Shown: positions 1-8,611, counted from the stretch's first letter. The stretch: 18,878 nucleotides of DNA from Claveliimonas sp963592205 (GCA_963592205.1 CAVAVU010000092.1:1-18878); one strand, 5' to 3'. Notes: generated by a model not told the origin, from the sequence alone. A program made the numbers and translations.

Positions 1-71
1 AAAAGCCGGGGCTAATGTTTCAATTATTTTGGGACATTTTCAAAAATGCTTGACAGCAAACGTTACAAAAA

Positions 72-119
72 GAAAAGCAGATTTCCTGAAATTACCTGAA
101 TTTACAGAATCTGCTTTTC
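72..119 (-). terminator. Rho-independent terminator after the alcohol dehydrogenase
   Basis: A perfect 12-bp inverted repeat (72-83 with 108-119, arm GAAAAGCAGATT) is followed on the minus strand by TTTTTG. It begins about 15 bases after the dehydrogenase stop codon, where an intrinsic terminator is expected. The 24-base loop is long and holds repeated CCTGAA-type motifs, which may weaken folding. Bases 1-71 show nothing else I can support. Confidence 0.75.
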
Positions 120-134
120 CTGAATTTCTGAAAT

Positions 135-1316
135 TTAGAAGTCTACTTCGGTGCCATAATATGTACACTCAAACAGTTTTTTCATTGTCTCCGGATCAAT
201 TGCTCTTGGGTTAGATCCTGTACAGGCATCTCTGACTGCAAGCTCTGCGATCTTATCAATCTTTTCTTTGAATTCATCCTCATTGATTCCAAAATCTTTC
301 AATGTCTTTGGAATATTAAGCTTAACATTGAAATCATCGATCTTCTCACACAAGCTGTTGATCAGTGCCTTTTCAGATGTTCCTGCCAGTCCCATTCTGC
401 GTGCGATCTCAGCGTAACGTTATGCAGCTACCGGATCTTTGGCATTGTATTTGATAACGTATGGCAGATAAATCGCATTGGCACACCCATGCGGAATATG
501 TCCGGTAGAGAATGCAGCACCTGTCTTATGTGCCATGGAATGTACGATTCCAAGTAATGCATTGGAGAATGCCATTCCTGCAAGACACTGTGCATAATGC
601 ATCTGCTCTCTTGCTACCTTGTCACATTTATAAGATGCAGGCAGATAATCCAGAACCATCTCAATTGCCTGCAGTGCAAGCGGATCGGTAAATGGACAGT
701 TCAGCGTAGATACATATGCTTCAATTGCATGTGTCAGCGCATCCATTCCTGTGTAAGCAACCTGTTTGATCGGAAGTCCCATAACAAGCTCCGGATCAAC
801 GATTGCTACATCAGGTGTAATGTTGAAGTCAGCCAGCGGATATTTTACTCCTGTCTCATAATTCGTGATTACAGAAAATGCGGTAACCTCTGTAGCTGTA
901 CCGGATGTAGAAGGAATTGCACAGAATTTTGCTTTCTGACGCAGTTCCGGGAAATTAAACGGAATACAAAGTGCTTCAAATGTGGTGTCAGGATACTCAT
1001 AGAATGCCCACATAGCCTTAGCTGCATCGATCGGTGAACCGCCGCCCATTGCTACGATCCAGTCTGGCTGGAAGTTACGCATTGCTTCGGCACCTCTCAT
1101 GACAGTCTCAACAGACGGATCAGGTTCTACACCTTCGAAAAGTTCTACTTCCATTCCAGCGTCTTTCAGATAACCGACTGCTTTATTAAGGAATCCCTGT
1201 CTTCTCATAGATCCTCCACCGACTACAAGAATTGCTTTTTTACCTTTCAGGTTCTTGAGTTCCTCCAGGCAACCCATTCCATGGTATACGTCTCTAGGTA
1301 ATGTAAATCTGCTCAT
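135..1316 (-). pseudogene. Iron-containing (group III) alcohol dehydrogenase, interrupted by an in-frame TAA
   Basis: The reading frame encodes an NAD(P)-dependent metal alcohol dehydrogenase of about 392 residues, close to the usual 380-390. The nucleotide-binding GGGSPID motif is near residue 92. The metal site is present: the DALTH segment supplies Asp and His, and HSMAH and IPHG supply further His ligands. The start at 1316 (MSRFTLPRD) is chosen because AAAGGAG lies 9 bases upstream; an earlier ATG at 1370 has no such site. A TAA at 422-420 interrupts the frame after residues DPVAA. The frame then resumes without a shift as RYAEIARRMGLAG and runs 86 further codons past the internal ATG to EVDF, the typical family C-terminus. 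Only one base separates TAA from AAA, CAA or GAA. The truncated 298-residue product keeps the NAD and metal sites but lacks the C-terminal helices. It may be a recent pseudogene, a strain mutation, a sequencing error or a readthrough gene. The exact substrate cannot be told. Confidence 0.85.
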
Positions 1317-1368
1317 AATTAATCGCTCCTTTGTATAATGGATTACTTTTTTGACACTCACATCATAC

Positions 1369-1410
1369 ATCCGTTATTTATTTAACACAGTAGTTAAATA
1401 AATAACGGAT
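1369..1410. promoter_or_regulatory. 17-bp perfect inverted repeat upstream of the alcohol dehydrogenase
   Basis: The arms 1369-1385 and 1394-1410 (ATCCGTTATTTATTTAA and its complement) are perfectly matched around an 8-base spacer. The repeat sits 53 bases before the dehydrogenase start. It could be an operator for a dimeric regulator or an RNA hairpin in the leader. The left arm in transcription order also pairs with an upstream segment to form the zinc-ribbon gene's terminator, so the two folds exclude each other. I see no strong promoter here; TATGAT at about 1362-1367 is a possible -10 box but has no good -35 partner. Confidence 0.6.
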
Positions 1411-1435
1411 TGCACTTTTTTACGTACAATCCGTT
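1404..1435 (-). terminator. Terminator-like hairpin after the zinc-ribbon/TPR gene
   Basis: On the minus strand the arms 1435-1424 and 1415-1404 (AACGGATTGTAC and GTGCAATCCGTT) form a 12-bp stem with one G:U pair and an A-rich 8-base loop. ATTTATTTAA follows as an imperfect U-rich tract. It begins about 18 bases after the zinc-ribbon stop codon and fits an intrinsic terminator for the fhs-folD operon, though the T-tract is broken by A residues. Confidence 0.6.
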
Positions 1436-1453
1436 TATGTTGTCATGAATATT

Positions 1454-2731
1454 TTATTCTGTCCGCTCGTAATTGCGTGTAGTTACGCCACTTACACGAC
1501 CTTTTGCATTCACAAGAACCGCTTTGAAAATGGTTGTTCCTTCCGGCATGGAAATTGGATCTGTATACTCTTCCGAATCTTCATCCGGTGTGCTGCCATC
1601 CGTGGTATAGTAAGCGGTATAGCCCTCCGGCACGACAATACTGATCTGTGTATCGGTATTGTACTGACCGGTAGACGGCGATACAGCCGGTGCATCTTCG
1701 ATCGGAAGTTCGACGTCATAAGTCTTACTTACTGTGACACTCGGAATTCCATTTTCATTGACAGAAACTGCTTTAATCTCCGTCTCTCCCTCTGAGATCT
1801 GAATGGCTTTTTCGTATTTGATACGAGTCTTGGATGAAAATGGATCACTGCCATCATCGGTATAATAAATCTCTTTTTCTGTTGTAGTCAGTGAAACCTG
1901 CTGAACATCGTCAAAAGTTTCACTGTCATCCAGACTGAATTCCGGTGATTCTGATGCGTATTCTGTAAGCTGATCGGCAACACTTGCCTTAGCTCCGTCC
2001 AACAGCAATGGAATCTCGCCCTGATTCTTGGTATCTACATAGAATTCAAAGCATGCGCGGTATACTTCTGCACTGTCAGAATATTTATCTACTGCACTTA
2101 GCAGAATCTCTTCCGCCTTCTCACTCTCATTCTGTTCGATATAAAGCTTGGACAACCCTTCATAAGCCTCTGCTTTCTTAGGTTTTTTCTTAACCGCTTT
2201 CTTAAACTGTGTTTCTGCTTCGGTATAGTCTTTGCTGTTCAGCGCTTTATAGCCCTTCTTTACATAACCATTATATGAAAACTGATACATGATCACGCCT
2301 GCGATTACAAGGATCACAAGGAAAATACCGGTAAGAAGCAGTGCTCTTTTTCTCTTTTTCTTCTTCAGTGCTTTTTTTCTGGCAGCTCGTCTTCTGCATT
2401 CTTCCTGCGGCGTAAGCTGTCTTCTGTCCGCTCTGTCCTGTCTGTCAGGTCGGCGTTGTCCGGAAGAAGTAGTTCTACGCGCTCCTGAAGAAGTCCTGCG
2501 AGATGTCTGTCCGCCCCGGGTAACAGAATTTCTTCTTGCGGTAGGAAGCGTACTTGTCTGATAATCATAGTCGTCAAGTGGCGTATCAGAACCATCAATT
2601 GCTCCCTTAACCTGCGCAGCAAGCACATCGTCTAATGGATTATAATCTGGTACAATGCGTATTTCAGCTCCACATTCTTCGCATCTAAGAGCGCCCTCTG
2701 GCATCATTGCACCACAGCGTCTGCATCTCAT
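1454..2731 (-). CDS. Membrane-anchored zinc-ribbon/TPR protein with two chitobiase-C-like repeats
   Basis: This 425-residue protein has a modular build. An N-terminal zinc ribbon carries Cys at 3, 6, 17 and 20 (CX2C-X10-CX2C). A low-complexity Arg/Ser/Thr-rich linker follows (about 55-130, very basic at 114-129), then one transmembrane helix at about 130-150. TPR-like helices occupy about 155-240. Two repeats at about 280-338 and 362-423 contain YYTDDGSDP and YYTTDGSTP, as in the CHB_HEX_C_1 (chitobiase/hexosaminidase C-terminal) family. By the positive-inside rule the zinc ribbon should be cytoplasmic and the TPR and beta repeats outside. The start ATG lies 3 bases after the folD stop and its AGGAGG is inside the folD 3' end, so translation is probably coupled to folD. 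No function is known to me; a role in envelope scaffolding or sensing is a guess. The architecture call is firm, the function is not. Confidence 0.85.
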   Translation of the reverse strand: MRCRRCGAMMPEGALRCEECGAEIRIVPDYNPLDDVLAAQVKGAIDGSDTPLDDYDYQTSTLPTARRNSVTRGGQTSRRTSSGARRTTSSGQRRPDRQDRADRRQLTPQEECRRRAARKKALKKKKRKRALLLTGIFLVILVIAGVIMYQFSYNGYVKKGYKALNSKDYTEAETQFKKAVKKKPKKAEAYEGLSKLYIEQNESEKAEEILLSAVDKYSDSAEVYRACFEFYVDTKNQGEIPLLLDGAKASVADQLTEYASESPEFSLDDSETFDDVQQVSLTTTEKEIYYTDDGSDPFSSKTRIKYEKAIQISEGETEIKAVSVNENGIPSVTVSKTYDVELPIEDAPAVSPSTGQYNTDTQISIVVPEGYTAYYTTDGSTPDEDSEEYTDPISMPEGTTIFKAVLVNAKGRVSGVTTRNYERTE

Positions 2732-2734
2732 GTC

Positions 2735-3586
2735 CTACTCTACCTCCTGACCCTTCGCTGCTTCTACACAATTGTACATCAGCATAGCGATTGTCATAGG
2801 GCCTACTCCACCCGGTACCGGAGAAATAGCTGCTACTTTGTCCTTAACATCATCAAAGTCTACGTCACCGCACAGTTTATTCTCTTCATTGCGATGCATA
2901 CCTACGTCGATGACTACTGCGCCTTCTTTTACATAGTCTGCTGTGATGAATTTCGGTTTGCCGATAGCAACTACAAGAATGTCTGCTCTTCCGGTAACTT
3001 CTTTCAGATCTTTGGTTCTGGAGTGAGTGATCGTAACGGTTCCGTTTTCACGGAGAAGCAAGATAGACATAGGTTTGCCTACGATATTACTTCTTCCTAC
3101 AACCACACATTCTTTACCTTCGATCTCAATTCCTGAGCGTTTGAGAAGCTGAATAATCCCCGCTGGTGTACAGGATACAAACCCCGGCTCTCCAATACAG
3201 AGACGTCCTACACTCTCCGGATGGAATCCGTCTACATCCTTATCCGGTGAGATCGTACGGATAATCGTATCTGCATTAATATGCTTTGGAAGCGGAAGCT
3301 GTACCAGGATACCATGCACTTTATCGTTCTCATTCAGTTCTTTTACTAACTTCACCAGTTCTTCTTCTGTCGTCTCCTCAGGAAGTTCATAAGAAAGTGA
3401 CTCAATTCCCACATATGCGCAAGCTCTCTTTTTATTGCGCACGTAAATGCTGGATGCAGGATCATCTCCCACCTGGATAACTGCCAGGCAGGTCGTGGTC
3501 CCCTGTTTCTTTAATTCTTCAACGGTTACCTTTAACTCATCCTTGATCTCGGTAGAGATCTTCTTTCCATCAATCAATAACGGCAT
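2735..3586 (-). CDS. folD: Bifunctional methylene-THF dehydrogenase/methenyl-THF cyclohydrolase FolD
   Basis: FolD interconverts 5,10-methylene-THF, 5,10-methenyl-THF and 10-formyl-THF in the cytoplasm using NAD(P). At 283 residues it is full length. Visible family features are the catalytic Tyr48/Lys52 in YVRNKKRA, GILVQLPLP at 92-100, the folate-site Asp119 in DVDGFHP, CTPAGI near 139, the cofactor loop GRSNIVGKP at 164-172 and the C-terminal PVPGGVGPMT. The start codon has AGGGGAA about 8 bases upstream. It follows fhs by 31 bases, so the two consecutive folate steps are encoded together. Its last codons carry the ribosome binding site of the zinc-ribbon gene downstream. Nothing looks damaged. 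Confidence 0.97.
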   Translation of the reverse strand: MPLLIDGKKISTEIKDELKVTVEELKKQGTTTCLAVIQVGDDPASSIYVRNKKRACAYVGIESLSYELPEETTEEELVKLVKELNENDKVHGILVQLPLPKHINADTIIRTISPDKDVDGFHPESVGRLCIGEPGFVSCTPAGIIQLLKRSGIEIEGKECVVVGRSNIVGKPMSILLLRENGTVTITHSRTKDLKEVTGRADILVVAIGKPKFITADYVKEGAVVIDVGMHRNEENKLCGDVDFDDVKDKVAAISPVPGGVGPMTIAMLMYNCVEAAKGQEVE

Positions 3587-3617
3587 AATTCCAATTCCCC
3601 TTATATTTTATACTTTT

Positions 3618-5288
3618 TTAAAACAATCCTGTGATCTTACCATCTTCGGTTACGTCAATATTATTGGCTGCCGGAATCTTCGGAAGACCAGGCATCGTCA
3701 TAACAGCTCCTGTCAGCGCAACGACAAATCCTGCACCTGCACTTACATAAGCTTCACGGATATGTATGTCAAAATCTGTCGGTCTGCCAAGCTTCTTAGC
3801 ATCGTCAGACAGTGAATACTGATTCTTTGCCATACAGACTGGCATATCGCCAAATCCCATCGATTCGATCTTAGCAAGCTGCTTGGCTGCCTTAGGCTCA
3901 AATACCACGCCTCTTGCTCCATAGATTTCTTTTGAGATTGTCTCAATCTTTTCCTTCAGAGACAGGCTGTCTTCATACAGCGGATGGAAATGACTTTCCT
4001 TATTCTCCAGTGTCTCCAATACTTTTTCAGCAAGAGCGATACCGCCCTCTCCGCCTTTTTCCCATACTTCGGAAAGTGCAAATTCACAGCCTCTTTCCTC
4101 ACAGAACTTACGGATGTATTCATTCTCCGCATCGGTATCTGTCACAAATGAATTCAATGTAACAATCACCGGCACATCGTATTTCTGAATATTTTCAATA
4201 TGTTTTTCCAGATTCACAATACCTTTTGCAAGAGCTTCGAGATTCTCCTCAGCAAGCTGATCCTTAGGTACTCCGCCATTATACTTCAACGCACGTACGG
4301 TTGCAACAAGAACTACGGCATCTGGTTTGAGTCCTGCCATCCGGCATTTGATATCCATGAATTTCTCTGCACCAAGATCCGCACCAAATCCGGCTTCTGT
4401 AATGGTAATGTCAGCTAACTTCAGTGCCATTCTGGTAGCACGCACGCTGTTACATCCATGAGCAATATTAGCAAATGGACCGCCATGAACCAGTGCAGGT
4501 GTATGCTCCAGTGTCTGGATCAGATTCGGCTTGATCGCATCCTTCAACAGTGCAGTCATAGCTCCGGTTGCCTGTAAATCATCAGCTGTAACAGGATCTC
4601 CCTGGAAGTTATATGCCACGATGATGCGTCCAAGTCTGGCCTTCAGGTCATTAATGTCTTCCGCAAGGCAGAGGATTGCCATAATCTCGGAAGCAACGGT
4701 AATTACAAAATGATCTTCTCGTACCATTCCATCTGTTTTATTACCAAGTCCGATCACGATATTGCGCAGATTACGGTCGTTCATATCCACACAGCGTTTC
4801 CATACAACCTGACGAGGATCGATTCCCAGTGCATTGCCCTGCTGGATATGATTGTCCAGAAGTGCGGCAAGCAGATTGTTGGCAGATGTAATTGCATGAA
4901 AATCTCCGGTAAAATGCAGATTCAGATCTTCCATCGGCACAACCTGTGCATATCCGCCGCCGGCTGCTCCACCCTTTATACCAAAGCAAGGTCCAAGCGA
5001 TGGCTCACGAAGCGCGATGATTGCTTTTTTATTCATCCTGGCAAAGGCTTCGCCAAGTCCTACCGTAGTAGTCGTCTTGCCTTCACCCGCCGGAGTCGGA
5101 TTGATCGCTGTTACAAGAACGAGCTTACCATCCGGGTTATTCTTTGTCTTTTCATATAACTCATCTGAAAGTTTGGCTTTATACTTACCGTATAATTCCA
5201 ATTCATCTTCCGTAATGCCAATTGATGCGGCAACATCTCTGATATGGAGCATTTCTGCTTCCTGTGCGATTTGAATATCTGTTTTCAT
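3618..5288 (-). CDS. fhs: Formate--tetrahydrofolate ligase
   Basis: Fhs makes 10-formyl-THF from formate, THF and ATP. It feeds purine and other one-carbon synthesis and is the entry step of the Wood-Ljungdahl methyl branch in acetogens. From the start at 5288 (MKTDIQIAQ) the protein has 556 residues, the family's usual size. The ATP-binding loop PTPAGEGKT lies near 64-72, followed by EPSLGP and a glycine-rich GGAAGGGYAQV stretch. The start is chosen because GGAAGG lies 9 bases upstream; the in-frame ATG at 5297 sits directly against that site, and one at 5309 lies upstream of it. The gene follows ftsK by 56 bases and precedes folD by 31. Its presence alone does not prove acetogenesis, since many gut Clostridia carry fhs and folD without the rest of the pathway. 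Confidence 0.97.
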   Translation of the reverse strand: MKTDIQIAQEAEMLHIRDVAASIGITEDELELYGKYKAKLSDELYEKTKNNPDGKLVLVTAINPTPAGEGKTTTTVGLGEAFARMNKKAIIALREPSLGPCFGIKGGAAGGGYAQVVPMEDLNLHFTGDFHAITSANNLLAALLDNHIQQGNALGIDPRQVVWKRCVDMNDRNLRNIVIGLGNKTDGMVREDHFVITVASEIMAILCLAEDINDLKARLGRIIVAYNFQGDPVTADDLQATGAMTALLKDAIKPNLIQTLEHTPALVHGGPFANIAHGCNSVRATRMALKLADITITEAGFGADLGAEKFMDIKCRMAGLKPDAVVLVATVRALKYNGGVPKDQLAEENLEALAKGIVNLEKHIENIQKYDVPVIVTLNSFVTDTDAENEYIRKFCEERGCEFALSEVWEKGGEGGIALAEKVLETLENKESHFHPLYEDSLSLKEKIETISKEIYGARGVVFEPKAAKQLAKIESMGFGDMPVCMAKNQYSLSDDAKKLGRPTDFDIHIREAYVSAGAGFVVALTGAVMTMPGLPKIPAANNIDVTEDGKITGLF

Positions 5289-5344
5289 GTTCTCCATCCT
5301 TCCTTTCATTCATCAGTGTTCAGTAACCATATTAAATATACCAC

Positions 5345-7813
5345 TTAAACATACTCTTCTATATACTGCTCAAACTCTTCCATAGACATGAGTACTTTTC
5401 TTGGTTTCGTTCCTTCTTCCGTTCCTACCACGCCTGCCTCACAGAGCTGATCCATGATTCGTGCGGCACGGTTAAATCCAATCTTAAACATACGCTGCAG
5501 CATACCGATGGATGCCTTCTCCTTATCAATGATCAGCTTACCGGCATCAACAAAATAGGTATCACGCTCGCTTGCGCTGTCACTGCCAGGCATCATACCA
5601 CCGCCAGCCGCACTGGTATTCATATGTTCTACAACTTCCTGGCTGTATGCAGCATCTCCATTGTGCTCTTTCAGATAATCGGTTACTTTCTGCACTTCTT
5701 TATCTGACACAAATGCGCCCTGCACACGAACCGGCTTCTGATAGCCGCTCGGATAAAAGAGCATATCGCCCTTTCCAAGAAGCTTCTCTGCTCCGTTCAT
5801 ATCGATGATCGTTCGAGAATCTACTCCCGATGATACCGAAAATGCAATTCGTGACGGCATATTGGCTTTGATCAGTCCTGTGATGACATTGACCGAAGGT
5901 CTCTGCGTCGCAAGTACAAGATGAATACCCGCAGCTCTTGCAAGCTGTGCCAGACGACAGATAGATTCTTCTACTTCGCCCGGTGCAACCATCATCAGAT
6001 CCGCAAGCTCGTCCACAATGATCACAATCTGTGGCATCGTATCCGGTTTGTTGCTATTCTCATCCGGCTCCATCTGACTGATTTTCTCGTTATATCCCTT
6101 CATATCACGAACCTGATGCTCCGCAAATGCCTGATAACGTCTGGTCATCTCGGCAACCGCCCAGTTAAGGGCACCGGCAGCTTTCTTCGGATCTGTCACG
6201 ACAGGGATCATCAGATGCGGAATGCCATTATAAACACTTAATTCTACCACCTTCGGATCCACCATGATCAGTCTTACCTGATCCGGTGTTGCCTTATATA
6301 AAATACTCATGATCAGTGTATTGATACATACCGATTTACCGGAACCGGTTGCACCCGCGATCAGCAGATGCGGCATTTTGGCAATGTCGGCTACGACACA
6401 CCTGCCCGCAATATCACGTCCGACTGCAAAAGATACATTCGATACACTGTTCTTAAATTCTGTTGATTCCAGCAGATCACGCAGCATAACTGCGGAATTC
6501 TCTTTATTCGGCACTTCAATGCCGACTGCCGCCTTACCGGGAATCGGTGCCTCAATACGGATATCCGCAGCCGCAAGATTCAGTTTAATATCATCGGCAA
6601 GACCTACGATCTTGCTTACCTTCACCCCTTGCTCCGGTTGGAGTTCATATCTGGTAACTGACGGTCCGCAGCTTACATTGGTAACGGTTACATTGACACC
6701 AAAACTGTGCAGCGTATCCTGTAACTTCCCGGCTGTTTCCCGCAGATGTGCATCGGAATCTCCGCCGCCTTTTTTTCCTCTCGTAAGCAAAGAAAATGGA
6801 GGTGTATGGTAAGTTTCCTTCTTAACTTCATTCTCTGCAACTGCCTGAGCCACATTCGCTGTCTCTTGTGCGATTACCTCTGCGCCAGCTTTCTTGCGGC
6901 TCCTTTTTGCCGGAGCCTTTTCTTCCTGTGCCTCTACAGCCGGATCTGTATCAAATGGATCCGGAAGATCTTCAGGCTGCGTCGGTACTTCAGGCTGTGC
7001 TCTGTTAATTACCAGGTCCTGCGTCTCTTTCACGGATGACTGTGCTGCAGACGGGATATCCGTTTTGATCCCTTCTGCCTTAAGTTCCTTTGCTTCCGGC
7101 GATCTGCCGCTTAACGTAGTAGCAAATGATACGCCCTCCACATGGCGGTCTTTTCGTTTTCCACCATTAGCCTTTTTAGAGGCTTCTGACTCTTTCGCTG
7201 CTTTTGCTTCTTCCCGTTCCCGCTCTTCTCTGGCTGTGCGACGTTCCTCTCTTCGTCTTGCAGATGCTTCCCGTCTCCGGCTGTCTGCTTCCTTCGCATG
7301 GGAATATGCACGGTTGCTCTGCTTCTTCACGCCTTTCAATACGGAATGTCCGGTAACTAATACCATACAAATGATCATCAGAATGATCAGTACTACATAT
7401 GTACCTGCCACGCCAAGAGCCGGTGACAGGATATCTGCGAGTGTGCCGCCGACAGAGCCTCCGGTACCGTTGAGCATTTCAAACAATCCACACAGCAACA
7501 GGAAAAAGAGCACAGCCGCGCCGGATTTCCAGTAAGCAACACTGTTATGCTTATTCGATACCAGAAATGCAGTTACTCCAAATAACAGAAACGGCACCAG
7601 ATATGCACCTGCACCAAAGCTTTCCATCAAAAATGCCGAGGCTGCCGCGCCGAGTGTTCCTCCGAATCCAAAATTACTGATCAGAAGAAGGATGCTGACT
7701 GCCAGCACGGCCCATATAATAATCTCATCAACTACAAAATTCTCTCCCGTTTTCTTCGTTGTCTTTTTGGTGGTCTTTTTAGACGTACTTTTTTTCTTAG
7801 ACTTCGAAGCCAT
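5345..7813 (-). CDS. ftsK: DNA translocase FtsK/SpoIIIE
   Basis: This is a septal DNA pump that clears chromosome from the division or sporulation septum. From the start at 7813 (MASKSKKK) it has 822 residues; GGGGGGA lies 5 bases upstream, which favours it over the ATG at 7834. Order of parts: a Lys/Thr-rich cytoplasmic tail (1-25), about four transmembrane helices (25-165), a long highly charged linker rich in Arg/Glu/Ala (165-345), the RecA-like motor with Walker A GATGSGKS at 487-494 and Walker B VIIVDELAD near 597-605, and a C-terminal winged-helix gamma domain (about 750-808) that reads KOPS/SRS-type DNA signals. Whether it serves vegetative division, sporulation or both cannot be read from the sequence. 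The neighbouring tepA matches the tepA-spoIIIE order known from Bacillus. Confidence 0.96.
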   Translation of the reverse strand: MASKSKKKSTSKKTTKKTTKKTGENFVVDEIIIWAVLAVSILLLISNFGFGGTLGAAASAFLMESFGAGAYLVPFLLFGVTAFLVSNKHNSVAYWKSGAAVLFFLLLCGLFEMLNGTGGSVGGTLADILSPALGVAGTYVVLIILMIICMVLVTGHSVLKGVKKQSNRAYSHAKEADSRRREASARRREERRTAREEREREEAKAAKESEASKKANGGKRKDRHVEGVSFATTLSGRSPEAKELKAEGIKTDIPSAAQSSVKETQDLVINRAQPEVPTQPEDLPDPFDTDPAVEAQEEKAPAKRSRKKAGAEVIAQETANVAQAVAENEVKKETYHTPPFSLLTRGKKGGGDSDAHLRETAGKLQDTLHSFGVNVTVTNVSCGPSVTRYELQPEQGVKVSKIVGLADDIKLNLAAADIRIEAPIPGKAAVGIEVPNKENSAVMLRDLLESTEFKNSVSNVSFAVGRDIAGRCVVADIAKMPHLLIAGATGSGKSVCINTLIMSILYKATPDQVRLIMVDPKVVELSVYNGIPHLMIPVVTDPKKAAGALNWAVAEMTRRYQAFAEHQVRDMKGYNEKISQMEPDENSNKPDTMPQIVIIVDELADLMMVAPGEVEESICRLAQLARAAGIHLVLATQRPSVNVITGLIKANMPSRIAFSVSSGVDSRTIIDMNGAEKLLGKGDMLFYPSGYQKPVRVQGAFVSDKEVQKVTDYLKEHNGDAAYSQEVVEHMNTSAAGGGMMPGSDSASERDTYFVDAGKLIIDKEKASIGMLQRMFKIGFNRAARIMDQLCEAGVVGTEEGTKPRKVLMSMEEFEQYIEEYV

Positions 7814-7836
7814 ATAATCCCCCCTGTTTCGCATAT

Positions 7837-7873
7837 TGTATCTATAGACGAAATAATCCTAAGTATAGATACA
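7837..7873. repeat. 10-bp inverted repeat in the ftsK leader
   Basis: The sequence TGTATCTATA at 7837-7846 is perfectly matched by its complement at 7864-7873, with 17 bases between. It lies between the ftsK promoter and its ribosome binding site, so it could be an operator just downstream of the start point or a weak leader hairpin. It is AT-rich and no T-tract follows, so it is not a convincing terminator. Confidence 0.45.
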
Positions 7874-7885
7874 CATACTATTTAA

Positions 7886-7914
7886 AGTATATCATTTTTA
7901 CAAGAAGCTGTCAT
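7886..7914 (-). promoter_or_regulatory. Predicted sigma-A promoter of ftsK
   Basis: On the minus strand ATGACA (7914-7909) and TATACT (7891-7886) are separated by exactly 17 bases. Each differs from the consensus by one base. Transcription would start near 7879, giving a leader of about 65 bases before the ftsK ATG. The -35 box begins 8 bases after the tepA stop codon. Confidence 0.7.
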
Positions 7915-7921
7915 TATTTAA

Positions 7922-8611
7922 TTATCCATTTTCTGCACTGTTTTCATCGATCATTTGATGCAGTTTCGCCAGAGCTTCTTTGAGTCCGCCCACTTCATCG
8001 ATCAGACCGACTGCGACTGCTTCCGGACCCTCTAGCATTGTTCCCACATCTTTTACAAGCTGGGTTGGATTTAACATCAGTTCTTCTATCTGATCCTGTG
8101 TCATATGTGAATGCTTCGACAGAAATGCTGTAATCCGATCCTGTGTTTTTACCATATTGCGAAAGCTCTGCTCTACCCCGATGAACATGCCATTAGATCT
8201 CACGGGATGAATGATCATCGTACCGCTCGGTACGATAAAGGAATAATCTGCCGCTACCGCAAGCGGACCGCCGATAGAATGGCTTCCGCCAAGTACCAGC
8301 GACACAGCGGGCTTGCTGAGTGATGCGATCATTTCTGCAATAGAGAGTCCTGCTTCTACGTCACCGCCCAGTGTATTTAACAGGATTAGAAGTCCGTCAA
8401 CTTCGCAACTGTCTTCAATCTCTGCAAGCATTGGAAGCAGATGCTCGTATTTGGTTGCTTTGGTACTTCCGCTGACTGCATCATGTCCTTCGATTTCTCC
8501 AATAATCGTGATCAGTTTGATCCTGTGATGCGTACGGCTTTCATCCAGATCCAGCGAGCCGGTTTCTTTAATCTCTGCTTTTTTCTCCTGCTTTTCTTCA
8601 TTTTTCTGCAT
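7922..8611 (-). CDS. tepA: ClpP-class serine protease TepA-like
   Basis: The 229-residue protein has the ClpP/crotonase-like fold of the TepA (YmfB) family, described in Bacillus as translocation-enhancing and probably a cytoplasmic peptidase. After a charged N-terminal tail (1-28), the core contains LLILLNTLGGDVEAG. The nucleophile is Ser112 in GGSHSIGG and the general base is His135 in MIIHPV. Asp188 in QLVKDVG is a candidate third member of the triad. Its position just before ftsK/spoIIIE matches the tepA-spoIIIE arrangement in Bacillus. The start at 8611 is set by GGAGGTG nine bases upstream, but that site is in the 3' arm of a terminator hairpin ending in seven T's right before the ATG. 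Expression is therefore probably low or conditional. Confidence 0.88.
   Translation of the reverse strand: MQKNEEKQEKKAEIKETGSLDLDESRTHHRIKLITIIGEIEGHDAVSGSTKATKYEHLLPMLAEIEDSCEVDGLLILLNTLGGDVEAGLSIAEMIASLSKPAVSLVLGGSHSIGGPLAVAADYSFIVPSGTMIIHPVRSNGMFIGVEQSFRNMVKTQDRITAFLSKHSHMTQDQIEELMLNPTQLVKDVGTMLEGPEAVAVGLIDEVGGLKEALAKLHQMIDENSAENG

Noticed and set aside
29..214. Plus-strand 61-codon frame at the window start
   Set aside because: It runs through the dehydrogenase terminator and into the antisense of that gene, with no ribosome binding site.
1369..1410. The long inverted repeat as a Rex operator
   Set aside because: The two TTAA cores are 8 bases apart rather than the 4 of the Rex consensus, and the flanks lack TTG/CAA. 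A different regulator or an RNA structure fits better.
1454..2731. The zinc-ribbon protein as a chitinolytic enzyme
   Set aside because: Only the small C-terminal accessory repeats resemble chitobiase; no glycoside hydrolase catalytic domain is present.
6894..7535. Plus-strand open frame of 213 codons opposite ftsK
   Set aside because: It is antisense to the charged ftsK linker; the Ser/Arg-rich translation mirrors the Arg/Glu/Ala coding of ftsK and resembles no protein family I know.
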